Assembly (NCBI RefSeq): GCF_016817355.1 | Contig: NZ_JADOTT010000004.1 | Location: 317,567 to 381,566, forward strand | Origin: Maricaulis parjimensis | Lineage (GTDB): Bacteria; Pseudomonadota; Alphaproteobacteria; Caulobacterales; Maricaulaceae | DNA: 64,000 bases | Direction: 5' to 3' | In this document: piece after piece, positions 10,420 to 18,175 of the stretch | Layout: the number at the start of each line of letters is the position of its first letter | Numbering within the stretch: the stretch's first letter is position 1 | Made by a program: the position numbers and the translations under genes | The notes under the pieces: generated by a model | Databases searched by the model: none | Told to the model about the DNA's origin: nothing | What the model saw: the letters and a program-made list of their open reading frames with translations, nothing else

Positions 10420-11186
10420 TGAACGCTCCCTATATTCCGGGTGCCGGGCTCTGGGCCGGGCTGAACCGCCGCTGGGCCCGCTTTGCCAGCCGTGTGCCTA
10501 TGCGCGTGCACACCGATCATGCCATCGTCAGCTTCAGCTTTGACGACTTCCCCAAATCCGCTGCGATCGCGGGAGCCGCCGCCCTGGAAAAGCGCGGTTG
10601 GCGCGGCACCTATTACGCCTCGGCCGGCTATGCCGGTGGCATCACGCATCACGGCACCATGTTCGATGCCGGCGATCTCCAGCGCCTGACCAGCAAGGGA
10701 CACGAGATTGGCTGCCACACTTACAGCCATCTGGACGCTGCTGCGGTACCGACCTCGGAACTCCTTGCCGATGTCGCGCGCAATGCCCGGGCCCTCGAAG
10801 CCATGGGTCTGGAAACCGAGCTGGAAAGCTTTGCCTTCGCCTATGGCGAGGCCACGCCGGCTGCCAAACAGGCGCTGCTGGAACACTTCTCCAACCTGCG
10901 CGGGGTCCGCGCTCGTATCAATCGCGGTGCGACGGATCGGGGTCTGCTGCAATCCGTGCCTCTGGATGGCGGCGAGGCTGGCATTGCACGCGCGGTGGAT
11001 GCTGCCCATTCATTGGTCGGCCACCCCGGCTGGCTGATCTATTACGGCCATGACGTCCAGGACACGCCGACACAATGGGGCTGCACACCGGACCAATTGG
11101 AACAGGTCTGCGACGCCGTGGAAGCCTCCGGGGCCCGCGTCATGACAGTCGCCGAGGCTTTGCAAACACTGGATGCGGACGCATGA
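10419..11186 (+). CDS. hfsH: Polysaccharide deacetylase (CE4), holdfast
   Basis: 255 residues, starting in the TGATG junction with hfsG. CE4/NodB motifs are present: the catalytic and metal Asp pair in SFSFDDFPKS and the metal-binding HxxxH in EIGCHTYSHLD. The protein lacks a signal peptide, as described for cytoplasmic HfsH. HfsH removes N-acetyl groups from holdfast GlcNAc residues, which is needed for adhesion and cohesion. It overlaps the next gene by 4 nt, supporting translational coupling. Confidence 0.85.
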   Translation: MNAPYIPGAGLWAGLNRRWARFASRVPMRVHTDHAIVSFSFDDFPKSAAIAGAAALEKRGWRGTYYASAGYAGGITHHGTMFDAGDLQRLTSKGHEIGCHTYSHLDAAAVPTSELLADVARNARALEAMGLETELESFAFAYGEATPAAKQALLEHFSNLRGVRARINRGATDRGLLQSVPLDGGEAGIARAVDAAHSLVGHPGWLIYYGHDVQDTPTQWGCTPDQLEQVCDAVEASGARVMTVAEALQTLDADA

Positions 11187-12097
11187 GCATTTCTGTCATC
11201 ATCCCGACTTTCCGGCGGCCGGAGGGTCTGGAACGCGCACTCCGCAGCGTTTTCGGCCAGTCCCGGCTGCCTGATGAAATCGTCGTCGTCGACAATGCAC
11301 CAGAAGCCCCGGCCCGCGACTTGATCGCGGCCCTTCAGGCTGATGCGCCCTGCCCGGTCATCTATGTCCACGAACCCCGCTCTGGCGTGTCCAGTGCCCG
11401 AAATGCGGGCTTCGCGGCAGCCAAGGGACGCTTCATCGCCTTTCTGGATGATGATGAAACCGCCGATGCCGGCTGGTTGGAGGCTTTCTCCGCCACGGCG
11501 AAAGAACAGGATGCCAGCGTGGTTTTCGGACCGCTTCGCGGCAAGGCGGTCGATTCAAACGGGATCCGGGGCGATCTCACCCTGCGCCTCTATTCCCGGG
11601 TCGGCCCAACAGAGGACTGCCGGATCGAGGAACCCTATGGCTGCGGAAATTCCTTTATCGACCGGTCCGCTTTCGACCTGCCCAACGACCCGTTCGATGA
11701 GCGCATGAACCTGTCCGGCGGCGAGGATGATGTATTCTTCCTCATGCTTTCCCAGCAGGGCGCCCGCTTTGCCTGGTCGGTGAAAGCCTCCGGAATTGAA
11801 TGGGTTGACCCGAAACGATCCAATTGGCGCTATCTCTCCGCCCGCGCCTTTGCCTTTGGGCAGGGCGCGACCCAGACGGCCCGCTATGCCGGCAAGCCAG
11901 CCAAGGTTCTGTTCTGGATGGGGGTCGGCCTGGGCCAGGTTATGATCTATGCACCGATGGCGGCTCTGGCGGCCCTGTTTATGCCCCGCAAGGCGGCCGG
12001 GCTTATAAACCGGACCATTCAAGGCGCAGGCAAACTGTTCTGGATCGATGCCTTCCAACCGCGTTTCTACGGTCAGTCTCTTACCGCTCCGAGCTAG
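11183..12097 (+). CDS. Family 2 glycosyltransferase, HfsL-like candidate
   Basis: 304 residues, overlapping hfsH by 4 nt. The GT-A core shows SVIIPTFRRPEGLERALRSV at the N-terminus, a DxD in FLDDDETAD and a downstream GGEDDVFF acceptor motif. The C-terminal ~60 residues are hydrophobic (KVLFWMGVGLGQVMIYAPM), suggesting membrane attachment. In Caulobacter two GT2 enzymes, HfsG and HfsL, act in holdfast synthesis, and HfsL is encoded elsewhere; a second GT2 inside the locus is a natural HfsL counterpart, though this was not confirmed. Its stop TAG overlaps the opposing hfsC stop in a CTAG palindrome. Confidence 0.75.
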   Translation: MSISVIIPTFRRPEGLERALRSVFGQSRLPDEIVVVDNAPEAPARDLIAALQADAPCPVIYVHEPRSGVSSARNAGFAAAKGRFIAFLDDDETADAGWLEAFSATAKEQDASVVFGPLRGKAVDSNGIRGDLTLRLYSRVGPTEDCRIEEPYGCGNSFIDRSAFDLPNDPFDERMNLSGGEDDVFFLMLSQQGARFAWSVKASGIEWVDPKRSNWRYLSARAFAFGQGATQTARYAGKPAKVLFWMGVGLGQVMIYAPMAALAALFMPRKAAGLINRTIQGAGKLFWIDAFQPRFYGQSLTAPS

Positions 12098-13362
12098 GCG
12101 TATCGGGATTTCCTGTCGGCCAGTTTGGCCGCGGTCGCGACAAACAGGACCCAGCCCAGCGAGTTCTGCGACATGAGATTACTCTCGGACACGGAAACCA
12201 CGGCAATCAGAGCAATATAGGGCAAGGCCCAATAGGCTTCGGCACCGCGGAAGAGGCGGGAGAAGGCGCGGATGACAGATTGCAGGAAGACGATCGCCAT
12301 GAGGATAGCGCCCGGAATGCCGATGGACAGCGCCACCTCAATCCAGCCATTGTGCGCCGTCGGGACCGGCCAGGATGTCCCCGCACGGACCCAGTAGACC
12401 GGCCCTTCGTCCACCGCCCAGAACGCGCGATAGCCGAAACCCGTCCAGGGATGGGCGGCAACCTCTCCGGACAGCAGAACCCAGATATCGGTCCGGCCGG
12501 TCAGCGTGGCGTCGCGGCCCAGGAGTTCCAGGAATTCGACAGGCGCGACCAGCAGGATCAGCGTGAAAAGAAAGACGCCGGTGATGCCCAGGACAAGAAT
12601 CGTCGTGGCAAAACCGAAACCACGGCGGCACAAGGCAATCGCCACCGCCCCGCCCGTGCCCAACAGCCAGGCCAGCAGCGCAGTCTTGGAGGTCGAGAGC
12701 AGGACGAGCGCGGTGCACAGCACGGCCAGTCCCATCCAGATCCATTTACGTTGAGGATCAACCCGCAAGGCGGCATAGGCCGACACGGCGCCCCAGCCCA
12801 TCACGGCGCCCAGGGCATTCTTCTCCCACCACAGGCCCTTCCAGGCCCCGGCATGGACGTCATGGTCGACACCCAGTGACGGTACGGCCAGCGCCATGAA
12901 TGTGCTGAGCACGCCCAGGATTCCAAAGGTGAGCGCGATCAGCAGGACCATTTCCCGCCAGTTCCAGCGCGAAGCCAGCCACAGGCCGAACAGGGTCGTC
13001 ATGATCAGCGCGAAGGAGCGGCGCAGCGTCGTGTCCGGCGCGATCGACCAGACCACGGAGAGCATCGTCATGCCTGTCACAAGGAGGATAAGCTTGTTCT
13101 GACCCAGAGTGCCCAGGAAACGGCCGGGCCGGGACAGGATGAGCGCCAGGGTCACGCCATAGACCGGCAGCCAGATCAGGCGCAGCACGACAGAACTCTC
13201 CGGATTTTCCGGGTCGGCGAAGAGCGGCCCGATCAGGCCCTGGGAAAACAGGAAGAGGCAGAGCACGGTCAGCCCGCCTTCCAGAAATCCAGCAAATCTC
13301 AGGGGCGGAGCGGCGCGCAGGGCCGCCAGGAAGGGCGGATCATGGGCAGCAGCGAGGCTCAT
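12094..13362 (-). CDS. hfsC: O-antigen ligase/polymerase-family holdfast polymerase
   Basis: 422 residues with about ten membrane spans and a large periplasmic loop (about residues 290-360) containing TGFGYRAFW and TAHNGWIEVALSIG, the Wzy_C/O-antigen ligase signature. This places it as the periplasmic polymerase that joins repeat units. HfsC and HfsI are partly redundant polymerases in Caulobacter; no second polymerase is seen in the window. It is the last gene of the minus-strand hfsA-hfsB-hfsC run, overlapping hfsB by 4 nt. Confidence 0.82.
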   Translation of the reverse strand: MSLAAAHDPPFLAALRAAPPLRFAGFLEGGLTVLCLFLFSQGLIGPLFADPENPESSVVLRLIWLPVYGVTLALILSRPGRFLGTLGQNKLILLVTGMTMLSVVWSIAPDTTLRRSFALIMTTLFGLWLASRWNWREMVLLIALTFGILGVLSTFMALAVPSLGVDHDVHAGAWKGLWWEKNALGAVMGWGAVSAYAALRVDPQRKWIWMGLAVLCTALVLLSTSKTALLAWLLGTGGAVAIALCRRGFGFATTILVLGITGVFLFTLILLVAPVEFLELLGRDATLTGRTDIWVLLSGEVAAHPWTGFGYRAFWAVDEGPVYWVRAGTSWPVPTAHNGWIEVALSIGIPGAILMAIVFLQSVIRAFSRLFRGAEAYWALPYIALIAVVSVSESNLMSQNSLGWVLFVATAAKLADRKSRYA

Positions 13363-13988
13363 GCCACGCTCCGTTCGAACCCTGCCCGATTGAGGATAAC
13401 ACCCGCCACTATCCCGCCCCTGGCCTCAATGGACTGGCGGCGGGCAAGAAGACCGTCCGTGCGGGTCAGGCGGGCATCGGCCACGAGGATCACCCCGTCG
13501 ACATCCCCGACCATGGCCAGCGGTGCGCGGCTGGACGCCGGCGCATCAATCACGGCGAGGTCGATCGACTGACGGACGGCCTGCCAATATTCCGGCGCAG
13601 CGCGCAATCCCACCTGCTCCACCGTGCCGCGCCGGGCCTGAAGCTGGGTCACGAACAGGTTCGACACCACACTCTGGCGCGCCACGATCCGGGCCGGATT
13701 CTCCCCGGACTTGATCGACCAGAAAGGCTCACGGCCAAAACGCGCATCGAAGACCTCGCCCCGAACATGGGCGGCTTCGCTCTGCGGATTGCCATTGAAA
13801 TCAAGATCATAGAGCCAGACCCCGCGGCGTGAACGCTGGGCTGACAAGCGTGCAAGCTCCCGCGCGACGGTGGATGCACCGGCGCCACGCGATCCGCCCA
13901 TGACCATCAGCACACGCCCCTCACCGCCCGGTCGGGCAATGGGTTCGAGCTGATCGACCAATTCGGAAAGGTCGTGGGAGAAATTCAT
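13359..13988 (-). CDS. hfsB: HfsB-like ParA/BY-kinase-fold protein with degenerate Walker A
   Basis: 209 residues of the P-loop fold found in Wzc/CapB-type kinases. The segment where Walker A should be reads GSRGAGAST near residues 32-40: the invariant Lys of GKS/T is Ala38. An A'-like region (WLYDLDFNGN) and a Walker B-like DLAVIDAPA are recognisable. No C-terminal tyrosine cluster is present. It is coded between hfsA and hfsC and would be the cytoplasmic partner of HfsA. Loss of the P-loop Lys suggests it does not hydrolyse ATP normally and acts structurally. Confidence 0.78.
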   Translation of the reverse strand: MNFSHDLSELVDQLEPIARPGGEGRVLMVMGGSRGAGASTVARELARLSAQRSRRGVWLYDLDFNGNPQSEAAHVRGEVFDARFGREPFWSIKSGENPARIVARQSVVSNLFVTQLQARRGTVEQVGLRAAPEYWQAVRQSIDLAVIDAPASSRAPLAMVGDVDGVILVADARLTRTDGLLARRQSIEARGGIVAGVILNRAGFERSVA

Positions 13989-14057
13989 GACGCAGCGTGT
14001 CCGGGACGATTCGCACTATTCCCGTCCAGACTGCCCACTGCGTGGTTAACGTCGCGC

Positions 14058-15620
14058 TTACGCTGTGCGATCGGTTATGCGCGCCAGGACCGGCAAGCCG
14101 TCAAACGGATCATTGGCCGGTCTTTCAACCTCCGGAGCCCGGGCTACAAAGGCCGGAGCGGCGGGCGGAGCCGAGGTCGGAGCCAGGGTCTGGGCCGGGC
14201 TGCCATGTCCCGCACGCTCCCGCATGCCCGGGGCCAGATAAGTCCGCCAATAGCCGCGCAGCAGGCCCAGGAAGAGCGCCACACCGAAGGACAGGACGGC
14301 AGAGGCCAGCAGGGCCAGTTTCTTCTTGGACGCGCCGTCCAGCGGCGGTGTCGCCCGGTCAATCACACGAACGAAGTCGGCTGCCCCCGGCGCATCGGAC
14401 CGCGCAGACAGGGCCGACGCCTCCAGACCGGCAATATTGGACGCAGCAGCCTCGGCCGCCTCCACATCCTGGGCGAGGCGTGTGTATTCCGGCCCCAGGG
14501 CGCGCAGGCGCTGAATGTCCTGGCGGGTCGCGGTCAGCTGTTCCTGAAGCGAAGTGATCAGGGAGGCCTCGGCGCGGGCATTCGCCTCGCGTGTGGCCAA
14601 TTCCGATTCCAGTTGCTGGCGGACCGGGTTCGGGCCAGAGCGCGACTGGCCCTGGCCTTCAGTCGCGCCGGACTGGATGAAGCCCTGCAAGGCCTCGATT
14701 TCACGATCAACGGCGGCAACGGCCGGTGCGCCTTCCTGATAGCGTGACAGCAGGCTGGCGCGCTCGGCACGCAGATCGAGCAGACGGCCCGACACACCGT
14801 TTTCAACATAGAGTTCAATCTGTTCCGGGATCTGCTCGAGGCGCTCCCGAAGCGCGGCCGCCCCTGCCAGATAGGCCTCATGGCTGGACCGGGCCGTGTT
14901 GATCCGATCGGTCAGATTGCCCAGCAGATTCTGTGCCGTCTGTTCCTCGGTCTCGAAATTCGACAGCCCGTTGGCCTGCAGGAAGGCTTCCAGTTCCGCC
15001 TCGCTCTGAGCCAGGGCGACATCCGCCTGTCGCCGACGTTCGCCCAGGCCGGACATGCCGGTCTCGACCAGGACCTGCTCGCGATAGGCCAGGTAGGAGG
15101 CGACGATTGTGTTCAGGATCATCGCCGCCCGTTCCGGGTCACCGGTCACATAGGAGGCGTTGAGCGCAGAAGAATTGGGTGCCCGTGAAACCGAGAACCC
15201 GTCACGCAGCGCTTTGAGAGCCGGAACCCGCCCACTGCCCAGAACCGGCTCGCCCAGAATGGCCTCGGCGCCCAGCGTCTCGAAAGCCAGCGTGCGAACG
15301 GCATTGGAACTCATCAGTTCGCTTTCCGACTGCATGACCTGGTTCAGCATGAAGCCATCACCCCAGCCGGCAGCAGCCGGGGTCGGATCCTCATTGAGCA
15401 GGACGAGAAGCCGGGAATGCGCGGTATAGCTGGGTTTCAGCAGGGTCAGCGACGCCGCGACACCGATCGCCATCATCACCGCGGCCAGCAGGACAATGAA
15501 GCCGCGCTCGGACCAGGCCAGGGCCAGCACGTCAAACAGGTCCAGCTCCTTCCGCGGCTGTGCCGCAGACAGGCCGGACGCTCCGGCCGGGTGACCGGAA
15601 TTATTCCACGCGCGAGTCAT
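14058..15620 (-). CDS. hfsA: Wzz/Wzc-type chain-length and export inner-membrane protein
   Basis: 520 residues. Two membrane spans (about residues 35-65 and 435-460) bracket a long periplasmic coiled-coil-rich region. The N-terminal Wzz motif is LDLFDVLALAWSERGFIVLL; the C-terminal helix is preceded by a P-rich DRATPPLDGASKKKLALL segment typical of PCP proteins. No kinase domain follows, matching split HfsA + HfsB organisation. It bridges the inner membrane to the outer-membrane HfsD channel. The ATG at 15620 faces hfsD; the shared 88-bp region holds a possible CtrA site. Confidence 0.87.
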   Translation of the reverse strand: MTRAWNNSGHPAGASGLSAAQPRKELDLFDVLALAWSERGFIVLLAAVMMAIGVAASLTLLKPSYTAHSRLLVLLNEDPTPAAAGWGDGFMLNQVMQSESELMSSNAVRTLAFETLGAEAILGEPVLGSGRVPALKALRDGFSVSRAPNSSALNASYVTGDPERAAMILNTIVASYLAYREQVLVETGMSGLGERRRQADVALAQSEAELEAFLQANGLSNFETEEQTAQNLLGNLTDRINTARSSHEAYLAGAAALRERLEQIPEQIELYVENGVSGRLLDLRAERASLLSRYQEGAPAVAAVDREIEALQGFIQSGATEGQGQSRSGPNPVRQQLESELATREANARAEASLITSLQEQLTATRQDIQRLRALGPEYTRLAQDVEAAEAAASNIAGLEASALSARSDAPGAADFVRVIDRATPPLDGASKKKLALLASAVLSFGVALFLGLLRGYWRTYLAPGMRERAGHGSPAQTLAPTSAPPAAPAFVARAPEVERPANDPFDGLPVLARITDRTA

Positions 15621-15644
15621 GCCCGCATAAGAGCGTGCTCGCGC

Positions 15645-15659
15645 TTAAAAATTTGTTAT
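15645..15659. promoter_or_regulatory. CtrA-box-like site in the hfsA/hfsD divergent promoter
   Basis: The sequence TTAA-N7-TTAT differs by one base from the CtrA consensus TTAA-N7-TTAA. It sits 25 bp upstream of the hfsA ATG and 50 bp upstream of the hfsD ATG. CtrA-type cell-cycle control of holdfast genes is plausible in this order, but the site could be chance. Confidence 0.35.
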
Positions 15660-15708
15660 CCAAGCCAGAGGAGTATCGGCCCGAACACCCTGACGGGAAG
15701 GATATTTC

Positions 15709-16446
15709 ATGCGCGCCCTCAAGTCCGGCCTCTCCCTGGCAGTTCTCGCCCTTGCGGTGAGCGTCGGCGGCTGCGCCAGTTCCGGCCGCAATGCCACCCC
15801 GCCGGCCGCTTGGGGACAGCCCCAATTTGCCGCCTGGCAGGAGACGGATGCGCAATACCGTTTCTATCCCGGCGACCAGATCGAGGTGACGGTGCACTCG
15901 GCGCCGGAGCTTTCGCGCACCGCACTGATCGGGCCGGATGGCCGGGTTTCCCTGCCCCTGCTGGCGAATGTGATGGTGGCGGGCCAGACCGATTTCGAGA
16001 TCGCCAACACAGTCGCCGATGCCTATGCCCGCAATGTCCTGGTCGATCCGATCGTGGAGGTGCGCCGCGGTGACCTGGGTCCGCAGAACATCATTGTCGG
16101 CGGTGAAGTGAACACGCCGGGCCTGGTGGAAGTCAGCGGACCGGTGGGCGCGCTGGAAGCGGTGATGATGGCCGGCGGGTTCCGTGATACGGCGGCCCGC
16201 GGCGAAGTCGTTGTTCTCAGACGCATTCCTGGCGGCGATTTGATGATGCGCACGGTCAATCTGCGCGACGCCCTGCGCGGACGGGACGGCGCTGATGCGG
16301 TCCAGATCCGCCGTCACGACATCATTTTCGTGCCGCGCTCGACCATTGCCGAAGTGAATGTCTTCGTGGAGCAATATGTGACGGGCATCATCCCGCTCGA
16401 CCAGGCGATGTCCTACGCCATCGCCAACGCGATCAACAATAATTAG
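15709..16446 (+). CDS. hfsD: Wza/secretin-like outer membrane polysaccharide export lipoprotein
   Basis: 245 residues. The signal peptide ends in a lipobox-like VGGC (Cys21). A Poly_export domain follows (YRFYPGDQIEVTVHSAPEL, IGPDGRVSLPLLANVMVAG), then a SLBB domain (IIVGGEVNTPGLVEVSGPVGALEAVMM, split here as two adjacent motifs). These are hallmarks of Wza/HfsD proteins that form the outer-membrane exit for holdfast polysaccharide. The AAGGA ribosome site supports the ATG at 15709. Unlike the Caulobacter hfsDAB operon, here hfsD is divergent from hfsA. Confidence 0.87.
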   Translation: MRALKSGLSLAVLALAVSVGGCASSGRNATPPAAWGQPQFAAWQETDAQYRFYPGDQIEVTVHSAPELSRTALIGPDGRVSLPLLANVMVAGQTDFEIANTVADAYARNVLVDPIVEVRRGDLGPQNIIVGGEVNTPGLVEVSGPVGALEAVMMAGGFRDTAARGEVVVLRRIPGGDLMMRTVNLRDALRGRDGADAVQIRRHDIIFVPRSTIAEVNVFVEQYVTGIIPLDQAMSYAIANAINNN

Positions 16447-16785
16447 AGCGCCCTGCCTATCCGGCGGATTTCCTGCCCGTCGGGCGGGGATAAGCCCTGC
16501 TCCACCGGGCCGCATCCTGCGTGCAAACCGCGTGAAATGATCGCGCATATTAATGAAACATGGCCCAGAATGGGATCAATCCGATATCAGGCTGGGGTCA
16601 GAACCGGTGCGGAACGGGCTCAGTAGCCGCTCGGGATGGGCTCACCCCATGTCTGAAACGGCATCACAAAGCCCACCTCAGACCACACCCCACACCTTAT
16701 ACAATTTATAATTGTATTACTGCCCTCGTGCACCCAAGATGAATGCATGCGCGTTCCGACCCTGAAGGCTCAATCTGCTCTTGGT
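16447..16785. other. Intergenic region after hfsD, mostly featureless
   Basis: About 340 bp without a credible gene. Only the AT-rich inverted repeat near 16700 stands out. No clear terminator with a T-tract was seen after hfsD. Confidence 0.6.
16699..16717. promoter_or_regulatory. AT-rich inverted repeat upstream of the toxin-antitoxin operon
   Basis: ATACAATT and AATTGTAT form a perfect 8-bp inverted repeat with a 3-bp spacer. It contains a TATAAT hexamer (16707-16712). It could be a promoter/operator bound by an HTH regulator such as the antitoxin encoded downstream. Confidence 0.4.
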
Positions 16786-16812
16786 GGAGCGTACCTTTTA
16801 TAGTACACCTCC
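16786..16812. promoter_or_regulatory. Probable autoregulatory operator/promoter of the toxin-antitoxin operon
   Basis: An interrupted inverted repeat (GGAG, GTAC, 8-bp centre, GTAC, CTCC) surrounds a TATAGT -10-like hexamer (16799-16804), 21 bp before the toxin start. Overlap of operator and -10 is the usual layout for antitoxin-repressed TA operons. Confidence 0.45.
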
Positions 16813-16832
16813 GCCTTGGATGGGCTCGGCTG

Positions 16833-17186
16833 ATGAATCCCGCCCCCAAGCACATTCAAGCCGTCTTCTATCGGTCTGCATCGGGAGCTGAACCGGTCAG
16901 GCAATGGCTGAAAAACGCGCTCGATACGGCAGACCGAAAAATCGTCGGAGCTGATATTGCGACGGTCGAATACGGAGGGCCGATCGGGATGCCCGTCTGC
17001 CGGCCGCTGGGAAACGGACTTCGGGAGATACGCTCCACCCTGTCTGGCGGGCGTTTGGCCCGGATCATATTCTGCATTGCCGGGAACCAGATGATCCTGC
17101 TTCACGGCTTCATCAAGAAAAGCCGGAAGACACCCCGGACCGACCAGGAAACAGCCAACTCACGCAAGAAGGAGCTGGAGACGTGA
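16833..17186 (+). CDS. HigB/RelE-like (Gp49 family) toxin
   Basis: 117 residues from the ATG at 16833. The pattern AVFYRSASGAEPVRQWLKNA, GMPVCRPLGNGLREIRSTLSG, ARIIFCIAGNQMILLHGF and a Lys-rich FIKKSRKTP tail matches the phage-derived Gp49-like/HigB toxins of the RelE fold, which cut mRNA on the ribosome. The stop overlaps the GTG of the XRE antitoxin by 4 nt; toxin-first order is usual for HigBA-type pairs. The upstream region is more AT-rich than its neighbours, consistent with acquisition by transfer. Confidence 0.85.
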   Translation: MNPAPKHIQAVFYRSASGAEPVRQWLKNALDTADRKIVGADIATVEYGGPIGMPVCRPLGNGLREIRSTLSGGRLARIIFCIAGNQMILLHGFIKKSRKTPRTDQETANSRKKELET

Positions 17187-17482
17187 CAGACAAGATCGCA
17201 CAGCCGAAAGCCTCAATCGGCGCCAGCCTGGATGAGTTTCTGCGCGAGGAAAACATCTACGAGGACGTGCAGGGCATTGCGATCAAACGCGTGGTCGCCT
17301 GGCAGATCGCCGAGGAAATGAAACGCCAGTCCATCACGAAAGTGGAAATGGCCAAACGCATGCAAACCAGCCGCAGTCAGCTCGACCGCTTGCTGGATCC
17401 AGACAATGACAAGGTGGAACTGGCCACGCTCGGCCGCGCAGCACGGGCGCTGGGCCGCGAATTGCGGATCGGTCTGGCATGA
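17183..17482 (+). CDS. XRE-family HTH antitoxin
   Basis: 99 residues from a GTG start in the GTGA overlap with the toxin. The C-terminal half is a Cro/C1 HTH (KVEMAKRMQTSRSQLDRLLD, then LATLGRAARALGRELRIGL). The N-terminal half (SLDEFLREENIYEDVQGIAI) is the element that would wrap the toxin in related pairs. It should repress the operon through the inverted repeats upstream. Its stop overlaps a third small ORF by 4 nt. Confidence 0.87.
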   Translation: MTDKIAQPKASIGASLDEFLREENIYEDVQGIAIKRVVAWQIAEEMKRQSITKVEMAKRMQTSRSQLDRLLDPDNDKVELATLGRAARALGRELRIGLA

Positions 17483-17658
17483 GCCCGGCCGATAAAGACC
17501 GGACAGATCGTGCCCCGCAGAAAGGCGTCACGCATGCCAAGGTCATGCATATGCAGAACCTGGTCACCGAAGCGCTGACGCAAGGCCCCGGCTGCCGCTC
17601 GATGAAGCAGATCAGGGATGAGGCGCGAGCCCAGATGGGCCGGCCATCCACTGACTAG
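17479..17658 (+). CDS. Small third protein of the toxin-antitoxin operon
   Basis: 59 residues, starting in the ATGA overlap with the antitoxin stop. The sequence is basic and hydrophilic, with a central QNLVTEALTQGPG helix-like stretch and a MKQIRDEARAQMG segment; no family is recognised. The 4-nt overlap and intact frame suggest it is translated with the pair. It could also be a chance ORF. Confidence 0.5.
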   Translation: MSPADKDRTDRAPQKGVTHAKVMHMQNLVTEALTQGPGCRSMKQIRDEARAQMGRPSTD

Positions 17659-17738
17659 CCCCCGAACACACCGCAAAGCGGTAACCGGCGAATGCCCCCA
17701 TTCGCCGGTCACATCCGGTGCGTCATTCAGCTTTTGCC

Positions 17739-18011
17739 TTAGTGACGGGTCGAGAGCCACTCGCGCGCGGCGCGCTGGGCGGCGGCGACTTCAAAGGTCG
17801 ACATCTGGTCGGAGATTTCCTGGCGATAGTATTTCGCCGGTTCCGAACCCATCAGGGCTGCCAGATTGAACCATTTGTGAGCTTCGACATAATCGATCTC
17901 GCCGCCCTGTCCCGTGGAATACAGGATGCCGAGCTTGCAAAGATCTTCGCCGGTCGGATCGGCGAACACTGCTTGATGGGCCTGGGCCGTTTCTACGTCC
18001 GTAAAAGCCAT
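17739..18011 (-). CDS. Small Sel1-repeat protein
   Basis: 90 residues from the ATG at 18011. One clear Sel1/TPR-like repeat is visible: LCKLGILYSTGQGGEIDYVE, then AHKWFNLAALMGSEPA. A short helical tail follows (AAAQRAAREWLSTRH). There is no signal peptide, so it is probably cytosolic. Sel1 proteins act as scaffolds; no partner is suggested by the neighbours. A longer frame to 18062 exists but adds only an Arg/Gln-rich, unsupported extension. Confidence 0.75.
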   Translation of the reverse strand: MAFTDVETAQAHQAVFADPTGEDLCKLGILYSTGQGGEIDYVEAHKWFNLAALMGSEPAKYYRQEISDQMSTFEVAAAQRAAREWLSTRH

Positions 18012-18175
18012 GGGTCTTTCCCTTACTCTACACTGGCGAGCTCTGCCTTTCTGGCTTGTCACTCGCTAACCACCACCACGTCCGAATGCCTTCGAACACG
18101 GGAGAGCTTGAGCAAAGAGGATTGCTTTAAGGTTAAGCGATTTCAGGAAAATCCTGCCTTAAATGCTTACGCGCG

